Part shown: positions 39,601 through 52,002 of the stretch, piece after piece
How the letters are laid out: every line of letters begins with the position of its first letter
Numbering within the stretch: the stretch's first letter is position 1
Assembly: GCA_964019155.1 (NCBI GenBank)
Contig: OZ025240.1
Coordinates: 42,773,247-42,837,246 of the forward strand
DNA length: 64,000 nt
From: Osedax fenrisi
Lineage: Eukaryota; Annelida; Polychaeta; Sabellida; Siboglinidae
Reading direction: 5' to 3'
Position numbers and translations under genes: made by a program
Notes under the pieces: generated by a model
What the model saw: only the letters and a program-made list of their open reading frames with translations
Database searches by the model: none
What the model was told of the DNA's origin: nothing

Positions 39601-40592
39601 ATATGTACAGTGTACATTTATACCTTCCTATTGACATATGCACATCTACCTATAGAGATATGTACACCTATAGATAATGCCAGCTCCTTTCCTATAAGTA
39701 AACTAATGAAGCATTGTATGCAAGATATACAACTGGCTAACTGACCAAAACAGAATGGATTATATATAATGTTATAGTATTATGTATGGGGATTCTATAG
39801 GGCTTCCTATACGAAGGAACTACATTGAATATATATATATATAATGTATATATATATACATATATATAATCATAAATAATCATGCATACAAATATCTAGA
39901 TACAAATAGTAACATACGCATATGGCTATGCAATTAAAACAAATCTATAATACATATATGGTAATTGTGCCCTCCTCTATTACAATACTATTACTATGGT
40001 ATGCTTACCGTTTGACGTATACCCAATATACCCACACACACACACACGTGTACAGAAACTCACGCCATACCCCCAGAATGCATGAGTCACGTGTTAAATA
40101 TGCGTTCATTTCGAGAAGCCTCCATATCTCCACGAGTCGATTCAATAGATAATCTTTCATCTAGAATAAAATCGCGATCTGCCTGAAACCCCTATAATAG
40201 TTGCATAACAAGCTCCCCCCATCACTCCCCGCCCCTATTGTATCCGTGAAATAGTTGGCTAACGATAACCAGCATAATGGCGAGTTGTTATAATCTATTT
40301 ATAGACACTCACCAGAATTCGCCGGCATTATTTATTGCATAATATGTTACGTATGAAAATGCCGTTAAAAGAATCAAGATGTAAAAAAAATACGCAACAT
40401 AAAATACATATTATAGAAATTTCATATATATATATATATATAAAAGTATACATCATCAAATATACAGCATTATTCTATATTACTTATTTAAAACAGATGT
40501 CAGATAATAAGTTTACCGGGAATAGATAAACTGCGATATTATATAATAAGTATAATTCTGTGTTCGTTATATCAACAAAACTAATATAACTC

Positions 40593-40638
<46 letters not shown>

Positions 40639-41855
40639 GAGTTACTTAAATGTACTCAACATTACTTTACTTTATTAATTATACAGATGATACCAAGCAT
40701 GTTATATACTTCGTGCAATACATTAAAAGTAGGTTTCATTTTACATTTACTAAAATATCATAATTAAAACTCGGTTTCAATTATATGTGTGTTATAAGCT
40801 AGACCATTTTATTATTATATATATATTGTTATTTTATTTGGTGGAGTCCTTTCATCCCATCTAGGAACTTAGATGCAGTTTTTCACTTATAATCATATAT
40901 GGCTCTAATGTCCCTTCGAAGCCGATCTCATGTTAATGCATCCATGGTTTTAACGAGAGCCGATCATTATTTATACACAATTATATATATATATATTCAA
41001 CAGTTACGCAATAGTTACATAACGATAATTACGTAATAATACTAACGCAATTAGCATGATCGGCACCGAGAACTTCGACAATCCATTCGACAACTCTTTG
41101 GGGGGTTCCGAGTTCCTCTTCTTTGTCGTAACCCTTGATAATAGAAGAGGTATTCTAAGATTAATACAAGTCTACGTTAAACCAACCATCATCGTATGCT
41201 AAATATCATCTAAATATAGAATATAACATTCCATTGATTAATGAAGAAAAACATGTTCGCTACATCCGTGTGTTATTTTGATTACCTATTCATTATATAC
41301 GGTTTTATTCCATACCATAGTGATAGGTAACTTGTATGTAACTAATATATATATACTGTATTGAATGTGGATTATTATGTGTTTCATTAGTTGTATGAAT
41401 TATAAGTAAAGTGAATACAATCATATTACTTATCTCATTCAATTACACTTATCTTTAATTAAACTATAGAAGTATTATAACAGTAATGTTATGCATAATC
41501 TCGTACATGTTAAGATATATCTCTCTATATAACGAATATTACATAGGACACGAGTTAGTTATACCGTATACGCATATATGTAGAATTACATATTAGCTTT
41601 TAATCACGTGGTATTACATAACAACATAACAACATATCATATAGTATACTATCATCGATACATTCTGTACAAAGTATGTTAATTAAACTATATTTATGTA
41701 TTGAATACGCATACATACATATATGTATATGTATATATTATTATATAATATAAAGTGAATTCTGTATTCCTAGAATATTATCATAATGCTAACTCGTGTG
41801 AGCATTACCTATAGGCTACATTGTATACCTATTATATGTGTACAGTGTTCGTATA

Positions 41856-41891
<36 letters not shown>

Positions 41892-41923
41892 TACTGCTGT
41901 GTAAAGTGTACGTGCAATACATA

Positions 41924-41954
<31 letters not shown>

Positions 41955-43443
41955 TAAAATATATAATACTCTAATATAAATGTGTAAGTCTATCACATAT
42001 TGAATGATTACACATACACGAATAAAAGTCATTATTACATTACGAACTATTACATTATGAATTCTGAATACCACGTCTACCTGCATACCTCAAACAATGA
42101 AACATATCACAATACATGGTGGACACACATAACTACATGGTACAGGTATTGTAGCCTATAGGATTAGGAGAAGTGAATACTCATTACATACAATCACATA
42201 CAGGTTGTACCTATATAGGCTACTTATGTACGCGTGTATGACCCATAACTCGTGAGTCATACGTGCGTCATCTGAATATCACACATTGGTAATACACACA
42301 CACATAGCTACATCTTCTTTTAGTTAAAAATAAGTTGAATGCAATTCCAATACGATAAAGTGTATACATGATAAATGACTATATTATACTGATACGTATG
42401 TGTGTGTATGTCTGCTATTCATAACTATAGTTAACTAGATAACTACTAGCTATTATACATAACTACCTATTAGTAGTTAATAGTAATACACCTACTATGT
42501 ATTATTATATACACATTACGTTACATATAACAATTAAATATACGTTAAGTTGAGCCGTTTGTCTCAGCCAATAATATTGCTTATAAACAATGTATACATT
42601 GTAAATAAGAAATACATATATTATACGTATCATTTGAAACAAGTAATAAAATATCGTATGGTTACCTATGGTTACCTATAGGGGGACATGTATAGGGAAA
42701 TGTATAGGGACATGTATAGGGACATGTATAAGGACATGTTCATACTAACATCTTCCATCTTCTTCTGGATCTGGTAGGCGATACCGGCTTTCTTCGCACG
42801 CATGTTCATGTTTACTAAGGCAGGTGTTAAAGAGGTGTTACAGAGGTGTTACATCATTGTGTTATGTATGTATAACATGTGTATTATGTCGTACACGCTT
42901 ACCAATGTTATTGTAATATAATACACGGGTACACGATAGTTTTGCGGAAAGTACAATGCTAAACAAAGCTCTTATTATAAAGCTACGTTATCTATAAATA
43001 GATCGTCTAAGACGTTATCTATGGACTTTATCTACAGACGCCGTGAAGCGCTGCATCGAGTGATAGTAGTCAAGATGCATTATGGGTAACACACACGATA
43101 ATATAGTCGTCGTACGAAACACACTACACTATTATGATAATCTTAAGGTTATGTAATGCATTACAACTAGGGATGGTATATATTAATACCGTTTATATAA
43201 TATTATGTAACATATGTTACTATTATAATAGTTATTTATATTATAACTACTTTTTATTAATATAGTAGTGGCTAATAATTGATATAATAGTGACAATATT
43301 ATAATAGTGTCACTATTATAGCTATTATAGATATTACTATATAAAGGTAAAAAGTAGTTATAATATAAATAGCCGATACACGATGTATGGACAGGGTGAA
43401 AGTGGTGAATATCTACAGGATTACCTCCTTGTGCTTCTGACAT
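36529..43443 (-). CDS. Calponin-homology (CH) domain protein, transgelin/calponin-like, six exons
   Basis: Minus-strand exons 43425-43443, 42750-42814, 41047-41154, 39008-39066, 37562-37667 and 36529-36654 join in phase to about 160 aa. Residues ~30-155 form one type-3 CH domain: YDKEEELGTPQRVVEWIVEV, FYLKDGVVINKLINKL, FVAMENIETFNKAAGQYGLL and LFQSCDLYEGN match transgelin/MP20 blocks (xWIxxVxG, LKDGVxLCKLIN, F(K)xMENIxxFLxAxxxYG, LFQTVDLYEGK). These proteins bind actin or regulate its filaments in the cytoplasm. Unlike transgelin, calponin and MP20 it stops at LGTKVM, right after the CH domain, with no calponin-type repeat. A poly(A) signal after the stop argues that this is real. Exon 1 (six residues) is the weakest join; translation could instead begin at the Met-Asn-Met in exon 2. 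The introns hold a 1.1-kb minisatellite and a SINE. Tail to tail with the carbonic anhydrase gene. Confidence 0.85.
37562..37667 (-). CDS. CH-domain gene exon 5
   Basis: Completes Lys84 and encodes LINKLRAAAGLNTVRF...AMENIETFNK. Acceptor TTGACTAG, donor GTCAGT. Confidence 0.88.
37893..38995. repeat. Minisatellite with higher-order structure in CH-gene intron 4
   Basis: About 45 copies of a ~24-bp unit, GATGACTACTGACATATGTA + TGC. Two alternative cores alternate: GATGACTACTGACA and GAGCCAGTACTGGCA. A longer block containing TGAAATATGTGTATTATGTA recurs near 37965, 38320 and 38628 (spacings about 355 and 308), so a higher-order unit of roughly 300-350 bp has itself been duplicated. The array fills almost all of the 1.34-kb intron between exons 5 and 4. 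Confidence 0.93.
39008..39066 (-). CDS. CH-domain gene exon 4
   Basis: Encodes ADFKWRTIHFYLKDGVVIN and two bases of Lys84. Acceptor TTAACAG, donor GTTAGCG. The donor lies only about 15-20 bases from the edge of the 1.1-kb minisatellite. Confidence 0.85.
39094..39238. repeat. GT-rich simple sequence
   Basis: TGTGGGT/TGTGTG-type simple repeat just beyond exon 4 on the upstream (intron 3) side. The His/Thr-rich frame on the opposite strand is an artefact. Confidence 0.75.
40821..40990 (-). mobile_element. 5'-truncated SINE copy in CH-gene intron 3
   Basis: On the minus strand it reads AATTGTGTATAAATAATGAT ... GGCTCTCGTTAAAACCATGG ... ATGAGATCGGCTTCGAAGGG ... GATGGGATGAAAGG...CCACCAAATAAAATAACAAT. 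It matches the 3' two-thirds of the SINE at 55764-56044 nearly base for base in blocks. The tRNA-like head is missing. Confidence 0.8.
41047..41154 (-). CDS. CH-domain gene exon 3
   Basis: Encodes NTSSIIKGYDKEEELGTPQR then VVEWIVEVLGADHANC, the first CH helix. Acceptor TCTTAG, donor GTTAGTATT. Confidence 0.82.
42665..42740. repeat. 12-bp tandem repeat GGGACATGTATA
   Basis: About five copies end some ten bases from the donor of CH-gene exon 2. Confidence 0.8.
42750..42814 (-). CDS. CH-domain gene exon 2
   Basis: Encodes NMNMRAKKAGIAYQIQKKME + D after the acceptor CCTTAG; donor GTTAGTATG. It corresponds to the basic N-terminal extension of transgelin-like proteins (xxREVQxKIExKY). Confidence 0.75.
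43233..43371. repeat. Nested perfect inverted repeats next to CH-gene exon 1
   Basis: Outer arms: 24 identical bases, 43233-43256 (TATTTATATTATAACTACTT + TTTA) against 43348-43371. Inner arms: TATAATAGTGACA (43283-43295) against TGTCACTATTATA (43308-43320). Both could fold into one hairpin in intron 1, starting about 53 bases from the exon 1 donor. Confidence 0.85.
43425..43443 (-). CDS. CH-domain gene exon 1 (proposed)
   Basis: ATG followed by SEAQG and a donor GTAATC. It joins in phase (split Val) to exon 2. A GC-richer, CG-containing region lies 120-260 bases upstream, as expected for a promoter. Confidence 0.5.
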
Positions 43444-43559
43444 GTTGGATTAATTTATTGGAAATGATACACGGGAACAATGGCAACACGGATATAATGA
43501 TCTTATTATATAATCGCGTTGTGGTCGTCGACCAATAGGATCGCTGGATTACAAATATG

Positions 43560-43700
43560 GTGCAAAAGTGTGTGTGTGTTTGCGAGCGGAACCGGGTTTA
43601 GATAACGCACCGACGAGCGCGTGCGTTATATCTATAGTCGGTGCGGTCTGGGTCGGTGCGGTGCGGTGCGCTGTACCCGGAGCGCATTCCGTAGATGTGA
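43560..43700 (-). promoter_or_regulatory. Probable promoter region of the CH-domain gene
   Basis: A GC-rich, CG-rich island (repeated GGTGCGGTGCGGTGCG, CGACGAGCGCGTGCG) in an otherwise AT-rich stretch, 120-260 bases upstream of the proposed start codon. A TATA box or initiator cannot be picked out. Confidence 0.45.
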
Positions 43701-44195
43701 TATTATTCTAGGCATTTTGTAAACAGCGGAATGCTTAATGCTTCGTTTACTACTATACATAGTCAATAACTTATCGTCGGTTTGTTTGTTTAATAATAAC
43801 AAATATTCCCGGATATTCCCTAAATAATATTAATCGTGCATGCATGCATGCATGAAAATACTTCAACCAATCGAAAGGGATCATTATTATAAAATTATAT
43901 GTTGGAGCAAAAAAAATTATATTTCGTAATAAATATTAGATAATTAATATTTTAAAATATACATATATATATATATATATATTTATTATATACAACAATA
44001 TTTATTATACAGACTTGTGTTAGCTTAACTTATAAGTATTATAATAATGATTTTTAAAAGCAAGCCGACAATTTAATAATACTAAATACTTAATAGGGAT
44101 TTAAACATGAATAGTTAACTCTATAGAGTTTATTGAGTTTATTATATATATATATATAATTATATATATATATATATAAATTATATCTAGTAATA

Positions 44196-44239
<44 letters not shown>

Positions 44240-44511
44240 AATATAATTTACCTATATATATTGGTAACATATTTTAAATCTGATTTATTTTGGTTACCTA
44301 AAAAAACAATTATTTTATAAAATACTATAGTAGTAATATAATTAATTAATTGTTATATATGATTGTCTATGTTTAGTTAAGGAGAATGTGCACATATGTA
44401 AGGTAAGTAAACAATGGGGTGTCCACCTACTGTACACATATATCCTGCCAACTTTATGTTACCTATATGAGTTATTGGTAATATCATCCATGGTAGTATT
44501 ATTATCATAAT

Positions 44512-44800
44512 CGACATCATCAACATCATCATCATCATCTTTATCACCAATAGCATAATCATCATCATCATAATAACCATCATCAAAATCATCATCAACA
44601 TCTTTATCATCACCATCATCATCATCATTATCAACAACATCATCATCATCGTCACCATCATCATAATCATCATCAGCATCATCATCACCATCATCATAAT
44701 TATCATCAACATCATCATCATCATCATTATCAACATCATCATTAGAATCATCATCATCATCATCAGCATCATCATCAGCATCAACATCATCATTATTATT
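44512..44800. repeat. (CAT)n-type trinucleotide array
   Basis: Interrupted CAT/CAA/CAC units over about 290 bp. The Met-rich frame on the minus strand is an artefact. Confidence 0.92.
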
Positions 44801-44835
44801 ATTAGTATTAGTAGGTATCTATTATTATAAGTTAT

Positions 44836-44980
44836 TGTTGCTCTTCATTGTGTTATTGTTATTGTAGCTTGTATTGTTGTTGTTGTTGTTGTTGGCGCTG
44901 CTGTTATTATCATATACAATATAGTATACAACTATATTGTTTAGTATTATTATTAGTATTGATGTTGTTGTTGATATTTT
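44836..44980. repeat. (TTG)n / (ATT)n simple sequence
   Basis: TTGTTGTTG and TTATTATTAG tracts, closely following the (CAT)n array. Confidence 0.8.
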
Positions 44981-45541
44981 ACAAAAAATAACATAACATA
45001 TAATATTATTAAAATTAATTGGAATACCTACAAAATATATAAGATTATAAATATGAATATTAAAAATAACTAAAATAAAATATGGGTATAAATAAATAAC
45101 TAATATAAATTGAAAATTAAAAAAAGTGTTTTGTTAACCCTTATAGAAAAGATCATCGGGAAAAATATTTGCATATATATATATATATACTATAGTATTT
45201 ATTTATATAAATATATGTTAGTTTGTACAAAAACTGTACAAAATCATATAACAACCATCAAGAATATTACAATATGTCTAGGCGATACTAAAGTATATAT
45301 CACAATGTACGACAATGTAAATATGGTCGGCCATTAGTCATCTAGATGTCATAACAGCTGTTATTGGCCGAACATACATTAGTGTTTACCAAAGAGAAAT
45401 TATTTTTATAAAATTATAATATTAGAAATTATATATATATATATCACGTTTTAGTATAGACGAATATTAGTCAAATATATCAAATAAGTATTCATTTATA
45501 TAAATATATATATATTTCTATATATTTAGTATATGAATCAG

Positions 45542-45866
45542 AGATTACATTAAATTAAAGCGTGTAAATGTGTATACCGTAGTCAATAACTGTTTAATGT
45601 TGAACACATTACAACATACCACTAATATAAGATTACAATTGCCACACAGTATACGGGACACATTGTGTATAGTGTACGATGTAACAAAGCTATCATTATT
45701 TAATTGTATACGAGTTGCTATGGTTACTACTACTACTACTATAGTTTCTGAACGTATTAGGAATGTGAAAGGTGATACTATTATTAAGGACAAGTGTCCT
45801 TGCTATCGTACAGCGCCACACAGCGGGATGTTCATATTGAGCAATGACACCCCGAAAAGGACATAA
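45542..45866 (+). CDS. Possible exon of an unidentified gene
   Basis: An open frame after ATCAG reads DYIKLKRVNVYTVVNNCLML, then ...HTTNIRLQLPHSIRDTLCIV... and ...IVSERIRNVKGDTIIKD. Composition is balanced, unlike the repeat-driven frames nearby, and it stays open for over 100 codons in AT-rich DNA. A donor is available after IRNVK (GTGATA, about 45765). The alternation of short hydrophobic stretches could be a beta-rich fold such as a C-CAP/TBCC-type helix, but I could not match it to a family. The acceptor has a poor pyrimidine tract. Confidence 0.3.
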
Positions 45867-45893
45867 CTACATGTCTATTTATGTATGTATACA

Positions 45894-45927
<34 letters not shown>

Positions 45928-46766
45928 CAAATATATTATTTAAAAATACATACATATACATATGGCTATATATGGGCATACACAAATAATAATGATCTTA
46001 CATTTAGGTTAATTTCTAATTATTTAATTTAATAATAAATAATATTTCACCTATAATTATTAACATATTATACTATTATATCCTATACTACATATACATA
46101 TACTAATACACATATACTAGTTGATAACTTATTACTAAATACCGTGTTTATATTTTATTTTACAGTAATTAATGACATAATTAATGACAAATATTGACAG
46201 TTTTAACAAATGATAAATCAGGGTAGTTGTTTTATTTCTTAAAAAACTATAAATAACTTTATTTTGTTACCCAGTAAGTTATTTGTTATTATAATAAATA
46301 TTAAAGGGTATTCTGTATATTATTTATATATATATATATTTATATAATATATATATACATTATAATAATCTATTTATGTTATGAAGTATATACTAAGCCA
46401 TACTAATATAGACTAGTAACATTGCATATGCGTTAGTCATACTCTTACGTGTAAAGGTGTTCGGTATAGTAGTAAGGTTTATTTGTGTGTATGTATGTGT
46501 GTGTGTGTCTGTGTGTATAGTATACACTGTATATGTGTGTGTATGTGTGTATGGATGGATGCGTGTAAGCTGTGATATACGCATAGTTGTGTATGTTTAT
46601 TTGCTATCATCGATATATACGCATCATATATTTGTTTGTGGAAATAAAATAAATATTATATAATCATTATTTTAATACAAATAGGTTCAATAGCCTTTAA
46701 TGTTGTTTTTATTTAGATTGTATAGTAAATCAGCTATTATGATAAGCTATTATGATAGATACCAAT

Positions 46767-46798
<32 letters not shown>

Positions 46799-46963
46799 TA
46801 TATTAATTATAACTGTAATATATTAAATATACATGATTATACAACATAAATATTACATACACTCGAACATAATATATGTGTATGATTATATACACCTAAA
46901 CATACATACATATAGGTGCATATACACACACGTACACATACACATACGTACACATATACACAC

Positions 46964-46998
<35 letters not shown>

Positions 46999-47268
46999 GA
47001 ACATATTGTGTATATTTGTACATATTTGTGCGATAAATTACAATATGTTTTATCAATTACTAATACGATACAATTAGCGCTGAATGCACGGTTTACAGAA
47101 CCGTGTACTCACGTGTATGCATGCGTGCGCGCGTGTGTGTGTGTGCTTGTGTGCGAGTATGGAATACAGTATTTAAAATGGCCGCACTTATAGGAATACG
47201 CGCCTAGAATAAGCCTATAGGCTCGATACCTCAAGCCGCACGTGTACAATGAATAAATAACAATTTAG

Positions 47269-47470
47269 ACGCTGCCATACCTGATGGAGATTCTTAAGAA
47301 TGTTGGTAAGCGAATAGATTTATTTCTCAGGTCGTAGGTCTGTTGTTGTATTCGGTGTGTGCGTGTGTGCGTGCGTGTGTGTGTATAACGCTGTAGGTCT
47401 ATTTAGTATAGTCACGTGATGTCTAAGTTTACTTTCCCATCTTCTAGGTATGGCGAACGCCCGCATTTAA
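47269..47470 (+). CDS. Possible last two exons of an unidentified gene
   Basis: Exon 47269-47305 follows AATTTAG and encodes TLPYLMEILKNV plus one base, with donor GTAAGC. Exon 47448-47470 follows the strong acceptor TTTCCCATCTTCTAG, completes Gly and reads MANARI then TAA. The phases match. The two together encode only 19 residues, and no partner upstream could be proved, so this rests on splice-site quality alone. Confidence 0.22.
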
Positions 47471-47631
47471 TCTCTCGCGTGATCTCGTAAGATCTCCTTT
47501 TTAATAATGTTGAACAACACGAAAACATATAAATAAAGATATGTGTATATATATATATTATGTAATAAGCAAAGTAAATATTAGTAAATTTATATTTTTA
47601 GAATTATAAAAATAGAACATGAAGAATATAT

Positions 47632-47668
<37 letters not shown>

Positions 47669-48189
47669 CATGTTATGTTATTAAAGCTATACATGTTATT
47701 AACCTACATTAGTTATTTGCCTAGTATACTTTTGAAAAACTTAAGATATTGAACACCGTGTATATGCATACTAAATAACACAAAAATGGCAATAACACGA
47801 ACAATGGATACTCATAATGTATTACTATATTACTGACTATAATACATCTAGAATATAAATGTAATATATTTCATATTCAAATAATCATAAGGAATACATC
47901 TGACCCTATTTATGAATCTGACCCTATTTATGAATCTGATTCATAAGAAATAACCCACATATGTTTATGACTAATATTTATTCATATCAATTGAATCAAG
48001 TTTAACTTCAAATTATTAAGTAAATATATTAAATTATAACGTTTCCTATATATATTATATTTAGAAATATAACTGTAGATAGTATACTATAATAGGTAGA
48101 TAGTATAATAATATGCAGTATGTATAATAATATATTATTATTCCTATAGGTATATGGAGTATATATATAGGTATATGGGTGCTATAGGC

Positions 48190-48402
48190 AGTGATGGGCA
48201 GGATCACGATTATTGAACGGCGATCCGATCCGGATCGGGATCGATATCGGGTAAGAAAGAGAGGATCGGGATCAGGATCGTCAAAGGATCGGGTAAAGAA
48301 TGGAGAATCGGGATTGGGAAAAGGATAGATTAAGAGAATAAATAGAGGATCGTGATCGGGATTACCGATCCAGAAAAAGGATCGGTGCCAATCATTGCAT
48401 AT
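48190..48402 (+). mobile_element. Small hAT-like element or terminal fragment
   Basis: Starts CAGTGATGGGCAGGATCACG and ends with the complement of CAATGATTGGCACCGATCC. The ends are inverted copies over about 17 bases, and the interior is built from GGATCGGGAT/CGATCC repeats. CAGTG-TGGGCA ends are typical of hAT transposons. No matching 8-bp duplication was found. Confidence 0.5.
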
Positions 48403-48859
48403 ACGATACTCTAATATTATTATATTTATTTATAAGAATATTAACAACATGTTAGTATTGTATTATTACATTTATATGATATTGTATTGATAATTATTTG
48501 TTAATGTTTTCCAAGGTATTGCAAGACCACGTAGTTTTTAAATAACAATTATTATTTTGACCCTAATATAATTTAATCAATTAAGATCATATAATTAAAC
48601 CACATACTTTGACTCAACGTACATTGTAAATCGTACAATGAGTATATATTTGTATCCAATCAATGTATTTATATAAATAAATTATATATTAATTCACTAT
48701 ATCATATGATGCATTCAATAAATGCATTTAATTAAATGGACTTATTATTTAAATATAATACAATATATTAATAATACACACTATTTACAATTATTAATAA
48801 TTTATAATACATATTATATTTACATATGTATTTTTTCGGATTATGAAATAATATCGTAT

Positions 48860-49275
48860 TAAAATCAATCAAACCTATATTATTATACGGTAGAGAATTC
48901 TGGACAATTGACTCCCTTATGCGTAAGAAAATATATGGTTGTTGTAAACTGTACAATGTATAGTCTTCTAAGAATGTACACAAATATACCATGGAAATAT
49001 AAGGTCACTAATATACAACTATACAGGGGAATGTCAAAGATATTTGAAATAATAAAACAAAGAAGACTGCGACTGACAGGGCACTGCAGGAGGCACATCG
49101 ACGAACTAGCGCACAACTTAATGTTATGGAAGCCAAAGAACAGCATACGAAAAAGAGGAAATAACATAACAAATTCATAGACATATTAAAGAACAACTAC
49201 AATTGTGAAGAAGAAGACGAATTAAGAACACTGATGATGGAGTGAGAATGATGGAAAGTAATTGCAATATTTGTT
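48860..49275 (+). pseudogene. Decayed LINE C-terminal region
   Basis: Plus-strand remnants in shifting frames: ILLYGREFWTIDSLMRKK (family: ILLYGSExWTL), RLLRM-like SLLRMYTNIPWKYKVTNIQLY, RRLRLTGHCRRHIDE and FIDILKNNYNCEEEDELRTL. These are the conserved tail of RT elements whose C-terminus reads xNIPWxxxxTNxxLYxxxG...RRLRWxGHxxR. This differs from the L2-like LINEs in the window and represents another clade. Confidence 0.75.
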
Positions 49276-50530
49276 CGAGTGAGAACCTGATTAAAGTATA
49301 GTAAATAAGATATTAAACAATCCATATTATGGTAATAAGATAAATAATAATGTTTGCATACTATAATAAATAAGCTCTATCTATATGTACAGATAACGAG
49401 GAATTACCATATGACATTAAAAAAGATTCAAAAATACATGAATAAAGAATGTGAGCATATATATAAATAAAAAATGTTACGAAGAATACAATTTATTTAT
49501 AAAAATGACATTTTCTATAATTATTTACTTCAATAAATTCGTCCATAATAGTATCAATATTAATTATATCGAGAATATCATCATGTACATTTGCTATAAT
49601 TATTGCATTCAATCTTTCTTGACCCATCTTCGACCGTAACCATGTCTTCAATTTCCTTAAGTTTAAAAAACTTCTTTCACATGCCACATAACTAGTTGGC
49701 CTAACTAAAATAAGTTTCAAAGGAGTTGTGCATGATGAAAATAATTTGATAGGATTTTTTTCATCGATACAATATTCTCTAATCTCTTCCAAATTTGTAA
49801 ATTGATTCCTTTTTAACATTGACAATTCCGATTTTAAATCGGTGATATCCAGTTACTTATATTTCAATATCTAAATATAAATTATAAGTTACATACATAA
49901 TCTAAGTAAATTATTCGATAATCTAACCTCTTCTGTGTCTATAAAGTCAAAAGAAAGTAAAGTTTTTTTTCTTCAAATTTTCATAAGATAAAAAGTAATT
50001 ATCATTATTATTACAACGAATTGTTGATTCAGATATGACTAGATCATACAAGGCATACTGTTTAGTCCTATAGGACATTATAATGATAATATATAATATA
50101 TGAATATTATTTTAGTATTAGTTTCGATAATTATAATTTACCTTAAATATAAATAGGATATGTACCCATGTACCCATGTACCTATGTACCCATGTCAATT
50201 GAACCAGTAAGATCATTGTTGTATAAAGCATATCTAAATTTAGTAATACATATATTATATTGTTGTAAATTAAATATTATTTATATATTATATTTTGTAC
50301 CTTTTAGGTCGTATAATTTCTCTTGGTTTTGATATGGCATCTAAATTTAAATCAGAAATACGTAATATAACATCATTCAATACATTATCATAATTTTCTA
50401 TATTATATCATAGTTCTTCTTTAGCAGTTTGAATAATAATTAATGTATTTTCCATAGTTGCAACAGTTTTCATAAATATGTGGACTAACTTAAGTACTCA
50501 ATAATTATTGAGTATTGTTAAAATGTCAAG

Positions 50531-51444
50531 TAGGGGAAAGTAACCTAATACGGACACTTTAACAATACATGGTCTTAATATTGTATGACTCATTATTTCT
50601 ATTCAAAAATTACTATATATTAATATTATATGATTATAGATATTATTGTGATTTTAAAATTGTACTTAATCTTTTAATTCCATAGATAACGGGGGTGTCC
50701 GTATTCGGTACCCATGTCCGAATACGGACACCCTGTGTTATAATACGTACAATGTACGTCGCACACCCTATATACCACTAGATAAACTATATATTATAGA
50801 TGAATCAATCAGACAAATTACAATTACATTATTTATAATTAATTGTATGAATAATTTATTCTAATTTAATAGTTAATAATTTATTTATTGTTATTATTTT
50901 TTAATTAATAATACAATTTAAGTATCTAAATAATAAACATTTTAGATTAACTTTATGGTGGTATTACTATTATAACTGACGCGATTTGTATGTTAATCAG
51001 AATAGTTCATACGCTGCGCGCTGGTTGGTTATAGGGTATCCGTATTAAGATCACTAGAGTGTCCGTATTAGGTACTGATATGAATTCTATATCTATGCTT
51101 ATAACTTAATGCATATTTGATAACAAATATAGAAATTATATATATATATATATAATATGTTTAGAATGCTTTATTTTTTTAATAATATAGTGTTATATTT
51201 TATATCGATACATTTGTATATTCTTGAGAAGGTTTTAATTTGAAATTTTTTTTCATAAATTTAAAAACGTAATAAAAAATCAGTTTATTGGATATATCTG
51301 CAATATTTTTAATACTTTTGTAGATTATTTATATAATTATGAATATTGTATTCATTAAACATTTTTTTTTGTAGGATGTATGGTTTCTGAGATACCAAGA
51401 GTGTACGTATTCGGGCACTGTCCGTATTCGATTAATTTCCCCTA
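50531..51444. mobile_element. TA-flanked MITE inserted in the hAT relic
   Basis: Begins TAGGGGAAAGTAACCTAATA + CGGACA and ends with the complement TGTCCGTATTCGATTAATTT + CCCCTA. TA at both borders fits a TA target duplication. Inside there are palindromic GTGTCCGTATTCGG / CCGAATACGGACAC pairs. Relatives: 6079-6352 (partial) and 58192-58935. It splits the hAT coding relic. Confidence 0.75.
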
Positions 51445-52002
51445 TAACTGTTAGATTCAAATCGTATTTCCATTAATCATTGTATCTTTAAATATCTACA
51501 AAGAATTTGTTGTTCGCTAGAAGTACTTTTTACATATTCGAATTCACATAATGATTCTAAGATCAATTCATATTTATCAAGATATTTTTAGATCGAGTAT
51601 TTTATTATTATCTATTTTATTTGACATAATGGGCATATGGGGCGAATGACGGTATTTGAATTGCTAATTTTGTTAAACATATTTCTGAACTTTATTGTGT
51701 TATTGAATATATTTCCTATATTGTTTACCAATTGCATATCGCGAATTATTAATTTATCATTTAAATTTATTTATGAATTTTTCATTTTTTTGACTGAGAA
51801 ATTAAATTGATCCTATAAGCACCGCAGTGTGTATAGAAATCTAATGGATAGAAATTTAACATTTGAGCTTGTACTCCATTAAACATTCATACAATTTATT
51901 ATAAAATATATTTTATATTTTATATTTTTATATTTTATATATATATATATGTTTTTAAAATATGTATGTAATATATTTGTCATATTTGAAGCACCATCAT
52001 AT

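Larger units (their letters stand above)
43701..48189. other. Repeat-rich stretch between the CH-domain gene and the transposon cluster
   Basis: Dominated by (TA)n, (CAT)n, (TTG)n and (TG)n tracts. Two weak exon candidates are listed separately (45542-45866 and 47269-47470). Nothing else could be supported. Confidence 0.5.

Noticed and set aside
39556..39744. 62-residue plus-strand frame in CH-gene intron 3
   Set aside because: The last 25 residues look protein-like, but there is no acceptor, partner exon or motif.
44377..44793. Met/Ile-rich 138-residue frame
   Set aside because: It is the complement of an interrupted CAT trinucleotide repeat; no conserved sequence.
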